64,000 nt of DNA from Halomarina halobia. GTDB lineage: Archaea > Halobacteriota > Halobacteria > Halobacteriales > Haloarculaceae. Below are positions 17,004-25,462 of the stretch, piece by piece. The position numbers were made by a program, and so were the translations under genes. The notes beneath the pieces were generated by a model. It had not been told where the DNA came from. It saw nothing but the letters and a program-made list of their open reading frames with translations, and did not search any database. Within the stretch, counting starts at the first letter, position 1. Each line of letters starts with the position of its first letter. The DNA lies in NCBI RefSeq assembly GCF_029338575.1, contig NZ_CP119992.1, forward strand, positions 2,418,001-2,482,000. The letters run 5' to 3'.

Positions 17004-18503
17004 ATGCGGCTCCTCGACGCCTTCAAGCGGACGCTCTCGCCGACCGGCGATCTCACTTCACGGACGGTCGTCGGGGGGATGTGGGTCGCGTTCACCAACG
17101 GCGGCAACCGGGTCCTCGAGACGGTGATGCTCGTCGTGCTGGCGCGGCTGCTCTCGCCGGCCGACTTCGGGCTGTTCGGCATCGCGCTCGTCGCGCTCTC
17201 GGCGCTCAAGCGCTTCTCGCGGCTGGGACTCGACACGGCGCTCATCCAGCGCGAGGAGGAGGACGTCGACGCGTACCTCGACACGGCGTTCACCCTCCAG
17301 ATACTCCGGGGGCTCGTCATCGCCGCCGTGGCGTTCCTCTCCGCGCCGCTGGTCGCGTCGTTCTTCGGCGAGCCGCGCGCGACGCTCCTGCTGCGCGTCG
17401 TCGCCCTCGCCACGCTCTTCGAGACGCTCTACAACCCGGGGCGGGTCTACTTCGAGAAGGACCTCGCGTTCCACAGGCAGTTCGCGTTCTCCCTCAGCGG
17501 GACGCTCCCCCGAGTCGCGGTGTCGATCGGGTACGCGGTGTTCGTCGAGGCGACGGTGTGGGCGCTCGTCGCCGGGTTCGTCGTCGGCAACGGGGTCCGG
17601 ATGGTCACCTCCTACGCGATCCACGACTACCGCCCCTGGCCGCGGTTCGACCGCGGCCGCGCCGCCGAACTCGTCGACTACGGCAAGTGGATCCTCGGCT
17701 CGTCGGCCGTCTCGTTCCTCTACGGCGAGGGCGACGACGTCTTCGTCGGTCGGTTCATCGGCCCCGGTGCCCTCGGCGCGTACCAGCTCGCCTACCAGCT
17801 CTCGAACGCCCCCGCCACGGAGGTCGCACACACCATCTCGCGGGTCGCCATGCCCGCGTACTCGAAGGTGCAGGGCGACGCGGTCGCCCTCCGCGAGGGC
17901 TTCCACCGCGTCCTGCGGCTCTCGTCGCTGATCTCGCTACCGGTCGGCGTCGGCATCGCCGTCGTCGCGCCCGTCTTCGTCCCGTCGTTCCTCGGCGACG
18001 GCTGGGAGGCGATGATCGTCCCGATGCAGATACTCGCCGGCTTCGGCGTGCTGCGCTCGGTTCGGACGTGCACGTCCCCCCTGTTCAAGGCGGTCGGTCG
18101 CCCGGACTACGGCGCGAAGCTCCACGCGCTCCGGCTGGGCGTCCTCGTCGTCGCCATCTACCCGCTCACCGCCGCGTTCGGGCTCCCGGGGACGTCGACG
18201 GCGGTCCTCCTGACGAGCGCGGTCGGCATCCCCGTCGCGACGTGGCTGGCGATCCGGATCGTCGACGACGACCTGCGCTCGCTCGTCGCCATCGTCGCGT
18301 TCCCGGCGGCCGGGAGCGTCGTCATGGGCGTCTGCGCGCTCGCCGTGCGCCGGGCGGTCGCCGACGCGGCAGGACCTCTCCCGGCGTTCGTCGCGACCGT
18401 CCTCGCCGGCGTCGCCGCCTACGCGCTGGTCATGCTCGCGTTCGAACTGCGGTTCGACATCGGACTGCACGAGTTCGTCGGGCAGGTGCGACGGAGCCTC
18501 TGA
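17004..18503 (+). CDS. Polysaccharide flippase (MOP superfamily, Wzx-like)
   Basis: 499 residues, 12-14 membrane helices. The N-terminus (GGMWVAFTNGGNRVLETVML... ARLLSPADFGLFGIAL) is the typical start of lipopolysaccharide O-antigen/teichoic acid flippases, and FEKDLAFHRQF and FIGPGALGAYQLAYQL are further family markers. It should translocate lipid-linked glycans, perhaps for S-layer glycosylation. No glycosyltransferase lies next to it, which is unusual for such genes. The 279 bases upstream hold no gene. Confidence 0.87.
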   Translation: MRLLDAFKRTLSPTGDLTSRTVVGGMWVAFTNGGNRVLETVMLVVLARLLSPADFGLFGIALVALSALKRFSRLGLDTALIQREEEDVDAYLDTAFTLQILRGLVIAAVAFLSAPLVASFFGEPRATLLLRVVALATLFETLYNPGRVYFEKDLAFHRQFAFSLSGTLPRVAVSIGYAVFVEATVWALVAGFVVGNGVRMVTSYAIHDYRPWPRFDRGRAAELVDYGKWILGSSAVSFLYGEGDDVFVGRFIGPGALGAYQLAYQLSNAPATEVAHTISRVAMPAYSKVQGDAVALREGFHRVLRLSSLISLPVGVGIAVVAPVFVPSFLGDGWEAMIVPMQILAGFGVLRSVRTCTSPLFKAVGRPDYGAKLHALRLGVLVVAIYPLTAAFGLPGTSTAVLLTSAVGIPVATWLAIRIVDDDLRSLVAIVAFPAAGSVVMGVCALAVRRAVADAAGPLPAFVATVLAGVAAYALVMLAFELRFDIGLHEFVGQVRRSL

Positions 18504-18557
18504 GAACGCGCCGCGCCGGCAGCGTCGTCGGTGGATCGGCGCGTGTGGTACCCCGAC

Positions 18558-19472
18558 TCAGACGACCCGGTTCACCAGTTCGTCCCCGCGCCCCGCCCGC
18601 TCGACGTTCTCGACGATCAACTCGCCCACGTCGGCGTGGTAGCGGTCGGTCATCGCGCCGACGTGCGGCGTGAGGATCACGTTCTCCATCCCCCACAGCG
18701 GCGACTCCGGCGGGAGGGGTTCGGGGTCGAACACGTCGAGGCCGGCCCCGGCGATCTCGCCCCTAGAGAGCGCCTCGACCAGCGCGCCCTGCTCGACGAC
18801 GCCCCCGCGCGCGACGTTGATCACGTAGGCGTCACCGCGCATCGCGTCGAACTCCCTCGTCCCGAACATCTCCGCCGTGGCGACGTTCAGCGGGACGGCG
18901 AGCGCGACGAACCGCGCGTCGGCGATGGCTCCGTGGAGGTCCTCCGGCCGGTAGACCTCGCTCACGCCGGGGACGAGGTCGGGCGAGCGACGCACCCCGA
19001 CGACGTCCATCCCGAGGGCCGCGGCGCGCTCGGCGATACCCCGCCCGAGCGTCCCCAGGCCGACGACGCAGAGGCGCTCGCCCGCGAGGGTGAACGCGGA
19101 CTCGTAGGGCTCGCGCGCCCACTCGCCCGCGCCCTGGTGGTCGCGGTAGACGTGCAGCCGCCGGGCGAACGAGAGCATCATCCCGACGACCGTCTCGCCG
19201 ATGGTCGTCCCGTGGATGCCGGTGCTGTTGGTGAGGGTCACGTCCGCCCGCTCGTAGCGCTCGACGGGGAACTCGTCGTACCCCGCGCGGACGCAGTGGA
19301 CCCACGGGACGTCGAGGAAGGCCTCGTCCGGCCCGAATGCGGCGACGCCGTCGTACTCCCCCCGCCGCTCGGGATCGAAGCGCGACGCCTCGAGGTCGCG
19401 CTCGCGCAGGTACTCGACGAGCAGTGCGGGGTCGAACACCGCGGAGACGGAGCCGTGAACTGCCACGTGCAT
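18558..19472 (-). CDS. D-isomer 2-hydroxyacid dehydrogenase
   Basis: 304 residues from ATG 19472; the open frame extends to 19700 but the extension is not protein-like, and a TATA-like CCTATTACCG (minus strand, ~19493-19502) supports this start. The NAD-binding loop is VGLGTLGRG (137-144). Catalytic residues are Arg222 (INVARGG), Glu251 (DPEPLP) and His270 (LTPHVG). The enzyme reduces 2-oxoacids or oxidises D-2-hydroxyacids with NAD(P)H; the substrate is undetermined. Confidence 0.9.
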   Translation of the reverse strand: MHVAVHGSVSAVFDPALLVEYLRERDLEASRFDPERRGEYDGVAAFGPDEAFLDVPWVHCVRAGYDEFPVERYERADVTLTNSTGIHGTTIGETVVGMMLSFARRLHVYRDHQGAGEWAREPYESAFTLAGERLCVVGLGTLGRGIAERAAALGMDVVGVRRSPDLVPGVSEVYRPEDLHGAIADARFVALAVPLNVATAEMFGTREFDAMRGDAYVINVARGGVVEQGALVEALSRGEIAGAGLDVFDPEPLPPESPLWGMENVILTPHVGAMTDRYHADVGELIVENVERAGRGDELVNRVV

Positions 19473-19614
19473 GGCGGAGGCTCGGCGCACGACGGTAATA
19501 GGAGTGACTGAACGGGCGGCTCGGTCGTGGTCCCTCGTCACACGGGGCTCGGTGGGGGTAACCGTCGTCACCGCCGCCCGCGGGGGATTGACGCGCGACG
19601 GGTTTGGCCCTTTC

Positions 19615-20931
19615 TCATTCCTCCCGACTATCGCCCTCGCCTCCCTCGCTCGATCCGTTCTCACCCTCGCCCGCGTCCTCGTCCCACCCCGCCCGCTCAC
19701 GCGCCGCCGCCGCGAGCGACCGCACGTCCTCGACCGACTGCGGGCCGTCCTCGGTGACGAGCGTCACCGCCTCCGCGGGCGTCACGTCGAACGTCGGGGC
19801 GTACGCGGACAGCGGCGCGTCGCCGTCGTAGATCGCCCCCCGTTCGCGGGGTTCGAGGTCGGCGTCGGTCCCCGGGGCGACCTTGTCTGCGGCCGCGACG
19901 GCGTAGACCGGGATTCCCTCCCGGTCGGCCGAAAGCGCCGCCGCGCGCGTGCCGACCTTGTTCACGACCCGCCCGTCCGCGAGCACCGAGTCCGCCCCGA
20001 CGAGCACGGCGTCCACCGGTTCGTCCGCGAGCGCCTGCGCGACGGCGGCGTCCGGGAGGAGCGTCACCGTCGGACCGTCCGCGTCGCCGTCCCCCGCGAG
20101 CGCCTCCGCGACCGCGACCCCCTCGCCGCCCGGGCGCGACTCCGCGACGTAGATCGCCGCCGGATCGGCGCGCGCGAGCGCCTCGCGGACCGTCCCCGAC
20201 CGCGAGAGGGTGAGCACGCGCGCGCCCGAGACGAGTTCCGCGGCCGCCCGGGCGGCGTCCGCGTCGGCGGTCAGCGCCCGGTCGATCTCGGTCCCCGCGC
20301 ACTCCGCGACGGCGGTCGCGTCGCCGTCCGCCTCGGTAGCGACGCGGTTCACGCGGTTCGCGACGACCGTCATGCTCGGGCGGGCGTCGCGGAGGTCGCG
20401 GGCGAGCGCGGCGAGGGAGTCCCACTCGGCCTCGTCGTGCGCGACGGCCTCGGCGGCGCGGTCGCGGAGAACTTCGAGCGCACGCACCGAGAGGTACGCC
20501 GCCCCGTGGGTGCGGTCCGCGGCCACCGTCTCGACCGTCGGCGCGACCGCGGCGTAGGACCGCCAGAGGTTGGGCACCGTCTCCCGCTCGAGTATCCTGG
20601 TGGGTGGTACCCACTCACACTCGACCGTCTCGGCGTTGGTCGTCACGGCCCGCGAGTCGCAGTCGAAGAGGTAGGGGTGGACGACCCAGCGCACGTCGAG
20701 CGCCTCGTCGAGCACCGCGAAGGGGTCGCCCCGCCGGACGAACGTCGCGGCGTCGAGCAGGCCCGTCTCCTCCTCGATCTCCTCGCGGACGAGCGCGTCG
20801 GGATCACCCTCGGCGTGCCCGGCGACGGTCCCCCACATGCCGGAGTACGACCCGACGGCGTCGCTCCGGCGCAGCAGGAGGACGTCGCTGCCGTTCCGAA
20901 GGAAGCAGGTGACGACGTGCGTCTCGTCCAT
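19615..20931 (-). CDS. Nudix hydrolase fused to eIF2B-like domain
   Basis: 438 residues from ATG 20931. The N-terminal ~150 residues are a Nudix domain (GTVAGHAEGD..., ending REEIEEETGL; the usual Arg of the box is Glu). The rest (~190-420) is an eIF2B alpha/beta/delta-type Rossmann domain of the ribose-1,5-bisphosphate isomerase family, with VLVGADSVLADGRVVNKVGT and GIPVYAVAAADK. In archaea that family acts in AMP/NMP degradation to RuBP, and the fused Nudix part may supply or clean a nucleotide substrate. The C-terminus is acidic and disordered. Confidence 0.82.
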   Translation of the reverse strand: MDETHVVTCFLRNGSDVLLLRRSDAVGSYSGMWGTVAGHAEGDPDALVREEIEEETGLLDAATFVRRGDPFAVLDEALDVRWVVHPYLFDCDSRAVTTNAETVECEWVPPTRILERETVPNLWRSYAAVAPTVETVAADRTHGAAYLSVRALEVLRDRAAEAVAHDEAEWDSLAALARDLRDARPSMTVVANRVNRVATEADGDATAVAECAGTEIDRALTADADAARAAAELVSGARVLTLSRSGTVREALARADPAAIYVAESRPGGEGVAVAEALAGDGDADGPTVTLLPDAAVAQALADEPVDAVLVGADSVLADGRVVNKVGTRAAALSADREGIPVYAVAAADKVAPGTDADLEPRERGAIYDGDAPLSAYAPTFDVTPAEAVTLVTEDGPQSVEDVRSLAAAARERAGWDEDAGEGENGSSEGGEGDSREE

Positions 20932-21040
20932 CGTTCCTCGTCGAGCCCCTGCGACCGCGAGCGGCTTATACTGTCGGCCGTCGCTCCGCCGAACCACCCG
21001 CCGCTCGGGACACGGTGTGCTCGACCGACGTACGGCCGAT

Positions 21041-21050
21041 ACTATATACC
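21041..21050 (+). promoter_or_regulatory. TATA box of the YfcE-like gene
   Basis: ACTATATACC is a near-consensus archaeal TATA box about 28 bases ahead of ATG 21073, so the transcript should be leaderless. Confidence 0.7.
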
Positions 21051-21072
21051 GCTGGCGGGTGTCGCCTCTCAC

Positions 21073-21588
21073 ATGCGCATCGCCGTCATCAGCGACACGC
21101 ACATCCCCTCGCGCGCCGAGGAGATCCCCTCGTGGGTGCGCGACGAGGTACGGGCCGCCGATCACGTCGTCCACGCCGGCGACTTCGACTCGCGGGAGGC
21201 GTACGCGACGGTCGCAGACCTCGCCCCGGAGCTGACCGCCGTCAGGGGGAACATGGACCCCGTAACGTCCGACGCGGAACTGCCGGAGGTGGCGTCGGTC
21301 GAACTCGGCGGCGTCCGGTTCGTCGTCACGCACGGCACCGGCGACCTCGACACCTACCGCGAGCGCGTGGCGGGGATCGTCCGGGGGGAGACCGACGGGG
21401 ACGAGAGCGACGCCCCCGTCGTCGGCGTCTGCGGGCACACCCACCGGCTCATGGACGAGGAGGTGGAGGGCGTCCGCCTGCTCAACCCCGGGAGCGCCAC
21501 CGGCGCTGACCCCGCGACGCACGCGACGATGCTCGTCGTCCGGGCCGAGCGCGGCGAGTACGAGGTGAGCGTCGAGGAGGGGCCCTGA
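21073..21588 (+). CDS. YfcE/MJ0936-like phosphodiesterase
   Basis: 171 residues from ATG 21073. Compact calcineurin-like phosphodiesterase with DTH (Asp8, His10), HAGDFDS, RGNMDP, VTHGTG and CGHTHRL, then NPGSA near the C-terminus. This exact set marks the YfcE/MJ0936 subfamily, whose members cleave phosphodiesters with Mn or Ni. Natural substrate unknown. Confidence 0.9.
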   Translation: MRIAVISDTHIPSRAEEIPSWVRDEVRAADHVVHAGDFDSREAYATVADLAPELTAVRGNMDPVTSDAELPEVASVELGGVRFVVTHGTGDLDTYRERVAGIVRGETDGDESDAPVVGVCGHTHRLMDEEVEGVRLLNPGSATGADPATHATMLVVRAERGEYEVSVEEGP

Positions 21589-21679
21589 ACGGCGGGTGGG
21601 CCACCGGGCGGGCCGGCGGACACCAGCGGTCGTCGCCGGTACCGCGCCCCTTTACGTTCCGGCCCGCCCAGCCACCGTC

Positions 21680-22432
21680 ATGGAGGTGTTCGCGGTCCCC
21701 GACCTGCCCGAGATCCGCGCGGGCGACGACGTCGCCGCGCTCGTCGAGGAGCGCGTCGACTTGCGCGCCGACGATGTCGTCTGCGTCGCGAGCACCGTCG
21801 TCTCGAAGGCCGAGGGCCGGACGGTGAACCTCGAAAGCGTGACCGCCGGCGAGCGCGCCCGCGCGCTCGCCGGGCGACTGGCGTCGATCACGGGCGAGTC
21901 GAAGGACCCGCGGTTCGCGCAGGTCGTCCTCGACGAGTCGAACGCGTTGTTGCTCGACGCGCCCTTCCTCCTCGCGGAGACGCGCTTCGGGCACGTCACG
22001 GTCAACGCCGGCATCGACCGCTCGAACGTCCCCGAGGCGGACCTGCTCCTGCTGCCCGAGGATCCGACCGCGAGCGCGGCGGCGCTCTCGACGGCACTCG
22101 GCGTGCCCGCGATCGTCACCGACACGTGCGGGCGGCCGTTCCGCCACGGCCAGCGCGGTGTCGCGATCGGCTGGGCGGGGATGCCCGCCAGCCGCGACTG
22201 GCGCGGCGAGACGGACCGCGAGGGCCGGGAACTCGACGTCACCGTCGAGGCGGTCGTGGACGAACTCGCCGCCGCCGCCAACCTCGTCTCCGGCGAGGGC
22301 GACGGCGGCACCCCGGTCGTCGTGATCCGGGGCTTCGAGTTCGGCGATCACGGCGGGAACGATCTGCTGTTCCGCGCCCGCGAGGACGACCTCGTCAGAC
22401 AGGCCCTAGAGCGGTGGGAGTTCCCGGGATGA
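21680..22432 (+). CDS. cofE: Coenzyme F420-0:L-glutamate ligase
   Basis: 250 residues from ATG 21680. CofE adds gamma-linked glutamates to F420-0 using GTP. Family blocks seen are VVCVASTVVSKAEG, TVNAGIDRSNV and VTDTCGRPFRHGQRGVAIGWAG. It lies 55 bases before an F420-dependent reductase gene, so cofactor tailoring and use are linked in one transcription unit. A TTTACG element lies ~28 bases upstream. Confidence 0.93.
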   Translation: MEVFAVPDLPEIRAGDDVAALVEERVDLRADDVVCVASTVVSKAEGRTVNLESVTAGERARALAGRLASITGESKDPRFAQVVLDESNALLLDAPFLLAETRFGHVTVNAGIDRSNVPEADLLLLPEDPTASAAALSTALGVPAIVTDTCGRPFRHGQRGVAIGWAGMPASRDWRGETDREGRELDVTVEAVVDELAAAANLVSGEGDGGTPVVVIRGFEFGDHGGNDLLFRAREDDLVRQALERWEFPG

Positions 22433-22487
22433 GCGCCGCGACCGCACCGACCCGACGGCCGTCGCCGCGCCCGCTAGTACACGACCC

Positions 22488-23513
22488 ATGAGAGGAATCG
22501 AACTCACGCCCGAACACCCCGTTCCGCGGCTCGCCGACCTCGGCGCGCGGGCGGAGGCGGCGGGCTTCGACACGGTGTTCACGAGCTGTCACTACAACAA
22601 TCGCGACCCGTTTCTCGCGCTCGGGGAGATCGCGGGCGCGACCGACGAGGTCAGCCTCGGTCCGGGCGTCGTCAACCCCCACGAGGTCCACCCGGTTCGG
22701 CTGGCCTCCGCCCTGGCGACGCTCGACGAACTCTCCGGCGGGCGCGCCGTCCTCGGGATCGGGCCGGGCGACCCCTCGACCCTCCGGAACCTCGGCCTGC
22801 TCGACGAGCGGGGATTGCGGCCCGTGCTGGAGGCGTTCGAGACCGCGCGGGCGCTCTGGCGCGGCGAGCGCGTCACCCGCGACGGGACGTTCGTCGCGGC
22901 GGACGCGGGCCTGAACTACGAACCGCCGAGTGGGGACGGGATTCCGGTGTACGTCGGCGGCGAGGGGCCGCACATGTGCCGGATGGCCGCCAAGCGCGCC
23001 GACGGCCTGCTGTTCAACGGCTCGCACCCGGACGACCTCGCGTGGGCGCGCGAGCAGGTCGAGATCGGACTGGAGGACCGGCCGGGCGCGCAGGACGGGC
23101 GGGTCGGGCGGGACGGACGGGACGGAAACGGCGGGTTCGACCTCGTCGCCTACGCGAGCGTGAGCGTCGCGGAGGACGTCGACGCCGCCCGCGCGGCCGC
23201 GCGGCCGCCGGCGGCGTTCATCGCGGCCGGCGCGGCCCCCCCGGTGCTGGACCGCCACGGGATCGACGCCGATCGGGCGGCGGACGTCGGCGACGCCATC
23301 AGCGCCGGGCGGTTCGCGGAGGCGTTCGGGCTGGTCACCGACGCGATGATCGACGCGTTCAGCGCGGCCGGGACGCCCGAGTCGGTCGGGGCGCGACTCG
23401 GGTCGCTCCTCGAACACGCGGACGGCGTGGTCGTGGGCGCGCCGCTCGGTCCGGACCTGGAGGCGGCGGTGGACCTCGCGGCGGCGGCGCTCGACCGGGC
23501 GGAAGGGCGGTGA
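22488..23513 (+). CDS. mer: F420-dependent methylenetetrahydromethanopterin reductase-like protein
   Basis: 341 residues, luciferase-like TIM barrel. It begins GIELTPEHPV and carries FTSCHYNNRDPF, LGPGVVNPHEVHPV, GGRAVLGIGPGDPSTL and VYVGGEGPHMCRMAAKRADG, the layout of archaeal Mer. In haloarchaea, which do not make methane, Mer-like enzymes move C1 units between methylene- and methyl-pterin using F420H2; the pterin is not proven. Next to cofE. A Gly/Asp/Arg-rich stretch (~203-216) is a lineage-specific insertion. Confidence 0.87.
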   Translation: MRGIELTPEHPVPRLADLGARAEAAGFDTVFTSCHYNNRDPFLALGEIAGATDEVSLGPGVVNPHEVHPVRLASALATLDELSGGRAVLGIGPGDPSTLRNLGLLDERGLRPVLEAFETARALWRGERVTRDGTFVAADAGLNYEPPSGDGIPVYVGGEGPHMCRMAAKRADGLLFNGSHPDDLAWAREQVEIGLEDRPGAQDGRVGRDGRDGNGGFDLVAYASVSVAEDVDAARAAARPPAAFIAAGAAPPVLDRHGIDADRAADVGDAISAGRFAEAFGLVTDAMIDAFSAAGTPESVGARLGSLLEHADGVVVGAPLGPDLEAAVDLAAAALDRAEGR

Positions 23514-23534
23514 GGAGTGGGTGGTCGGCGTGAT

Positions 23535-23783
23535 TCAATAGCGCGGTTCGCGGTACTCCTGCTCGCGGCGCTCGACGGGGCCGCGGCCGGGCGTCGCGAA
23601 GTTGGCGATGGGCCGGACGAGCGCGCCGAAGACCAGGTAGCCGAAAAAGCCCATGCTGAACAGGAGGAGGAGCGCCCCGAGCGCGAGCAGCACGGCCTGG
23701 CCGACGCTCATCGACGCGATCTCGGCGAACCCCGCGCCGAGTTCGGGGAGGCTCTCGATCAGTCGCACGAGTACGTTCTGCAT
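23535..23783 (-). CDS. Single-helix small membrane protein
   Basis: 82 residues from ATG 23783. An amphipathic N-terminal helix (MQNVLVRLIESLPELGAGF) precedes one or two membrane segments (about 28-58) and a basic tail (RREQEYREPRY). The longer frame to 24284 is antisense to the zinc-finger gene and not real. Function unknown. Confidence 0.6.
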   Translation of the reverse strand: MQNVLVRLIESLPELGAGFAEIASMSVGQAVLLALGALLLLFSMGFFGYLVFGALVRPIANFATPGRGPVERREQEYREPRY

Positions 23784-23859
23784 ACCTCCCCGTTCGTCCG
23801 CTGGTACTTGTGTGTGTCCGTCCGCCACGGCTATACGTCGCCGGGCGAGAGGTAGGGAC

Positions 23860-24225
23860 ATGCAACGGGACCGCTCGCTCGACGAGTTCCTCGCCGAGTC
23901 GTCCTCCGCGTCCGCCTCGACCGCGGAGGCGGCCGATGCGGGGGGCGCGGGCGATCCGGAGGACGCGGGGGATGCGATCGCGACCGACGCGTCGGGGGAC
24001 GCCGAGTCGGCGGACGACCCGCCCGGCGCGGACGTAGCGCCCGACGCCCCCGACGATCCGCCGTCCGCGCCGGACGGCCTCCCCGCCGGACTCCCCCTTC
24101 GCCCCGCCGCCGCGACGATGGCCTGGACGCCCGGCGGCGCGCCGTGTGCGGCGTGTGAGGAGCGCGTCGAGCGGCGCTGGCGCGACGGGGATCGACTGGT
24201 GTGCGAGGAGTGCAAAGAGTGGTGA
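23860..24225 (+). CDS. Disordered protein with C-terminal zinc ribbon
   Basis: 121 residues from ATG 23860. The N-terminus is DRSLDEFLAES, then ~75 residues of Ala/Asp/Gly/Pro low complexity, and a C-terminal zinc ribbon with Cys96, Cys99, Cys115 and Cys118 ending in CEECKEW. I associate this with a haloarchaeal zinc-ribbon family of unknown function. The last 53 bases of the gene are repeated at 25078-25130 beyond the HEPN/nucleotidyltransferase genes, so the toxin-antitoxin cassette seems to have entered at the 3' end of this gene. Confidence 0.75.
   Translation: MQRDRSLDEFLAESSSASASTAEAADAGGAGDPEDAGDAIATDASGDAESADDPPGADVAPDAPDDPPSAPDGLPAGLPLRPAAATMAWTPGGAPCAACEERVERRWRDGDRLVCEECKEW
24173..24225. 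repeat. 53-bp direct repeat, left copy
   Basis: Identical in 51 of 53 bases to 25078-25130. This copy is the end of the intact zinc-ribbon gene, including its stop codon. The two copies bracket the HEPN/nucleotidyltransferase cassette like attachment or target-site duplications. Confidence 0.9.
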
Positions 24226-24265
24226 TCGTAGAACTGTTGCCCATCGAAGGTGCGTAGTGCGACAC

Positions 24266-24670
24266 TCAGTCCCGAGACGTACACAGGTCTTCCATCTCGG
24301 AGACGAACTGCTGAGTGCGAGCGAGGAGCGCGTCGACGTCATCGTCGATACGCCCGTAGCCGTAGTCGGCCCGCTTGCGGAGCTCGGAGAGATCGTTGAG
24401 GAAGCGACCACGCTCACGCGGTACGTCGCCGGCGACGACGACCTCGGACCCGAACAGAGAGAGAACGCCCCCGTGGGAGCCGGGGTTGTGACTACGGTCG
24501 TAGAGGACGGCCTGTGCGGCGTGGAAGCAAGCGTAGTACAGCCGGTTGATGACGACCGCGTCGGAGAGTTCCGCGTTCCGCGCGCCTTCGGCGTCCGCGA
24601 GCGCCCGGTTGGCTTGCCGGAGTTGGTCCTCGACCGCTGCCTCCTCGGGGCCTTCCTCGTCGTCAGGCAT
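24266..24670 (-). CDS. HEPN-domain protein, toxin of an MNT/HEPN pair
   Basis: 134 residues from ATG 24670. All-helical HEPN protein with NRLYYACFHAAQAVL (42-56): Arg43 and His50 form the R-x6-H RNase motif. The later RKRADYGYG segment is typical of the family. It overlaps the upstream nucleotidyltransferase by 8 bases, the standard MNT/HEPN arrangement, in which the HEPN protein is the RNase toxin (HepT) and the nucleotidyltransferase (MntA) silences it by AMPylation. The usual Tyr two residues after the His is absent, so the modified residue may differ. Confidence 0.8.
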   Translation of the reverse strand: MPDDEEGPEEAAVEDQLRQANRALADAEGARNAELSDAVVINRLYYACFHAAQAVLYDRSHNPGSHGGVLSLFGSEVVVAGDVPRERGRFLNDLSELRKRADYGYGRIDDDVDALLARTQQFVSEMEDLCTSRD

Positions 24671-25031
24671 ACGAACGTCCCTCGTCGATGACGTTCTCGA
24701 TGAATGGATTGCCCTCATTTCGGAACTGATCGAACTCGCGTCCCGAGAGGACGTGGAGTTCGACGACTGGCCCGTACTCGAGCATCACGTCGTAGGCGAG
24801 GTCGCGGAGGGCGTCGGCGATCGCCTTCTGATCGGCGCTGTCGTCGAGGACGACGAGAACGTCGACGTCGCTGGCGAGACCGCGCGTCTCGCCACGGACG
24901 GTCGAACCGAAGACGTACAGTTCGGTGATCTCGGCTTCGAATCGGGAGCGGGCGCGGTCGACGAACGCCTCCGCTGCGAGGGCGTGGGTGTCGGCCGACG
25001 GCGGCGAACTCGTTGCTTCCCGCTCGCTCAT
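24663..25031 (-). CDS. Minimal nucleotidyltransferase, antitoxin of the HEPN pair
   Basis: 122 residues. The catalytic motif GSTVRGETRGLASDVDV (from 42) has Gly42-Ser43 and Asp55-x-Asp57, i.e. GS-x11-DxD, one residue longer than the GS-x10-DxD of described MntA antitoxins. It probably transfers AMP to the partner HEPN toxin. It is first in the operon with a clear TATA box at 25055-25066. Confidence 0.82.
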   Translation of the reverse strand: MSEREATSSPPSADTHALAAEAFVDRARSRFEAEITELYVFGSTVRGETRGLASDVDVLVVLDDSADQKAIADALRDLAYDVMLEYGPVVELHVLSGREFDQFRNEGNPFIENVIDEGRSYA

Positions 25032-25054
25032 GCGTCGAAGTACGCCCTTCGTGG

Positions 25055-25066
25055 TAATTTATATTT
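25055..25066 (-). promoter_or_regulatory. TATA box of the nucleotidyltransferase/HEPN operon
   Basis: On the minus strand AAATATAAAT lies about 30 bases ahead of ATG 25031. It sits just inside the right-hand 53-bp repeat, so the promoter came with the cassette. Confidence 0.7.
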
Positions 25067-25077
25067 CCCCACCGGGT

Positions 25078-25130
25078 GGCGCTGGCGCGACGGGGACCGA
25101 CTGGTGTGCGAGGAGTGCAAGGAGTGGTGA
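25078..25130. repeat. 53-bp direct repeat, right copy
   Basis: Second copy of the end of the zinc-ribbon gene, 51/53 identical to 24173-24225 (both differences are T/C or A/G transitions). There is no gene body in front of it, so it is a remnant that ends in the same stop codon. Confidence 0.9.
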
Positions 25131-25132
25131 GG

Positions 25133-25462
25133 TCAGGCGTAGACGATCTCGCCGACGAGATCGCGGTCGCGATTGCGCCGTAGCGCCGCGTCGACGCGTC
25201 GGACGAGTTCGCCGACCTCCTTCCCGTACTGTCCCACGTAGACGATCCCGGCGCGCTCCGCGTTCTCGTCGGCCGCGACCAGCGAGAGGAAGTCGTCGTC
25301 GAACGTGAGAACGAGCCACCCGTTTCGCGTCGCACGTTCGAGGTGCTCTCGGTCGCTGTCCCTTACCGTCCCCTCGTCGTAGACCGTCGTCACGTCCCAT
25401 CCCCGACGACGGAGGCCCTCGACGACCGGTAGCCAGACGTTTTCGTCCGCGTACACCCTCAT
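25133..25462 (-). CDS. DUF5615 PIN-like toxin
   Basis: 109 residues. It begins RVYADENVWLPVVEGLRRRGWDV, with Asp6-Glu7 and the later LTFDDDFL acidic site, the marks of the DUF5615 PIN-like family. It overlaps the DUF433 gene by 4 bases. The pair is a recurrent VapBC-like toxin-antitoxin module, so RNase activity is likely. It lies 3 bases from the 53-bp repeat. Confidence 0.8.
   Translation of the reverse strand: MRVYADENVWLPVVEGLRRRGWDVTTVYDEGTVRDSDREHLERATRNGWLVLTFDDDFLSLVAADENAERAGIVYVGQYGKEVGELVRRVDAALRRNRDRDLVGEIVYA

Noticed and set aside
19471..21072. Plus-strand frame running into the YfcE-like gene
   Set aside because: The part before 21073 is antisense to the Nudix-eIF2B gene; only the final 171 residues are a protein, with their own TATA box.
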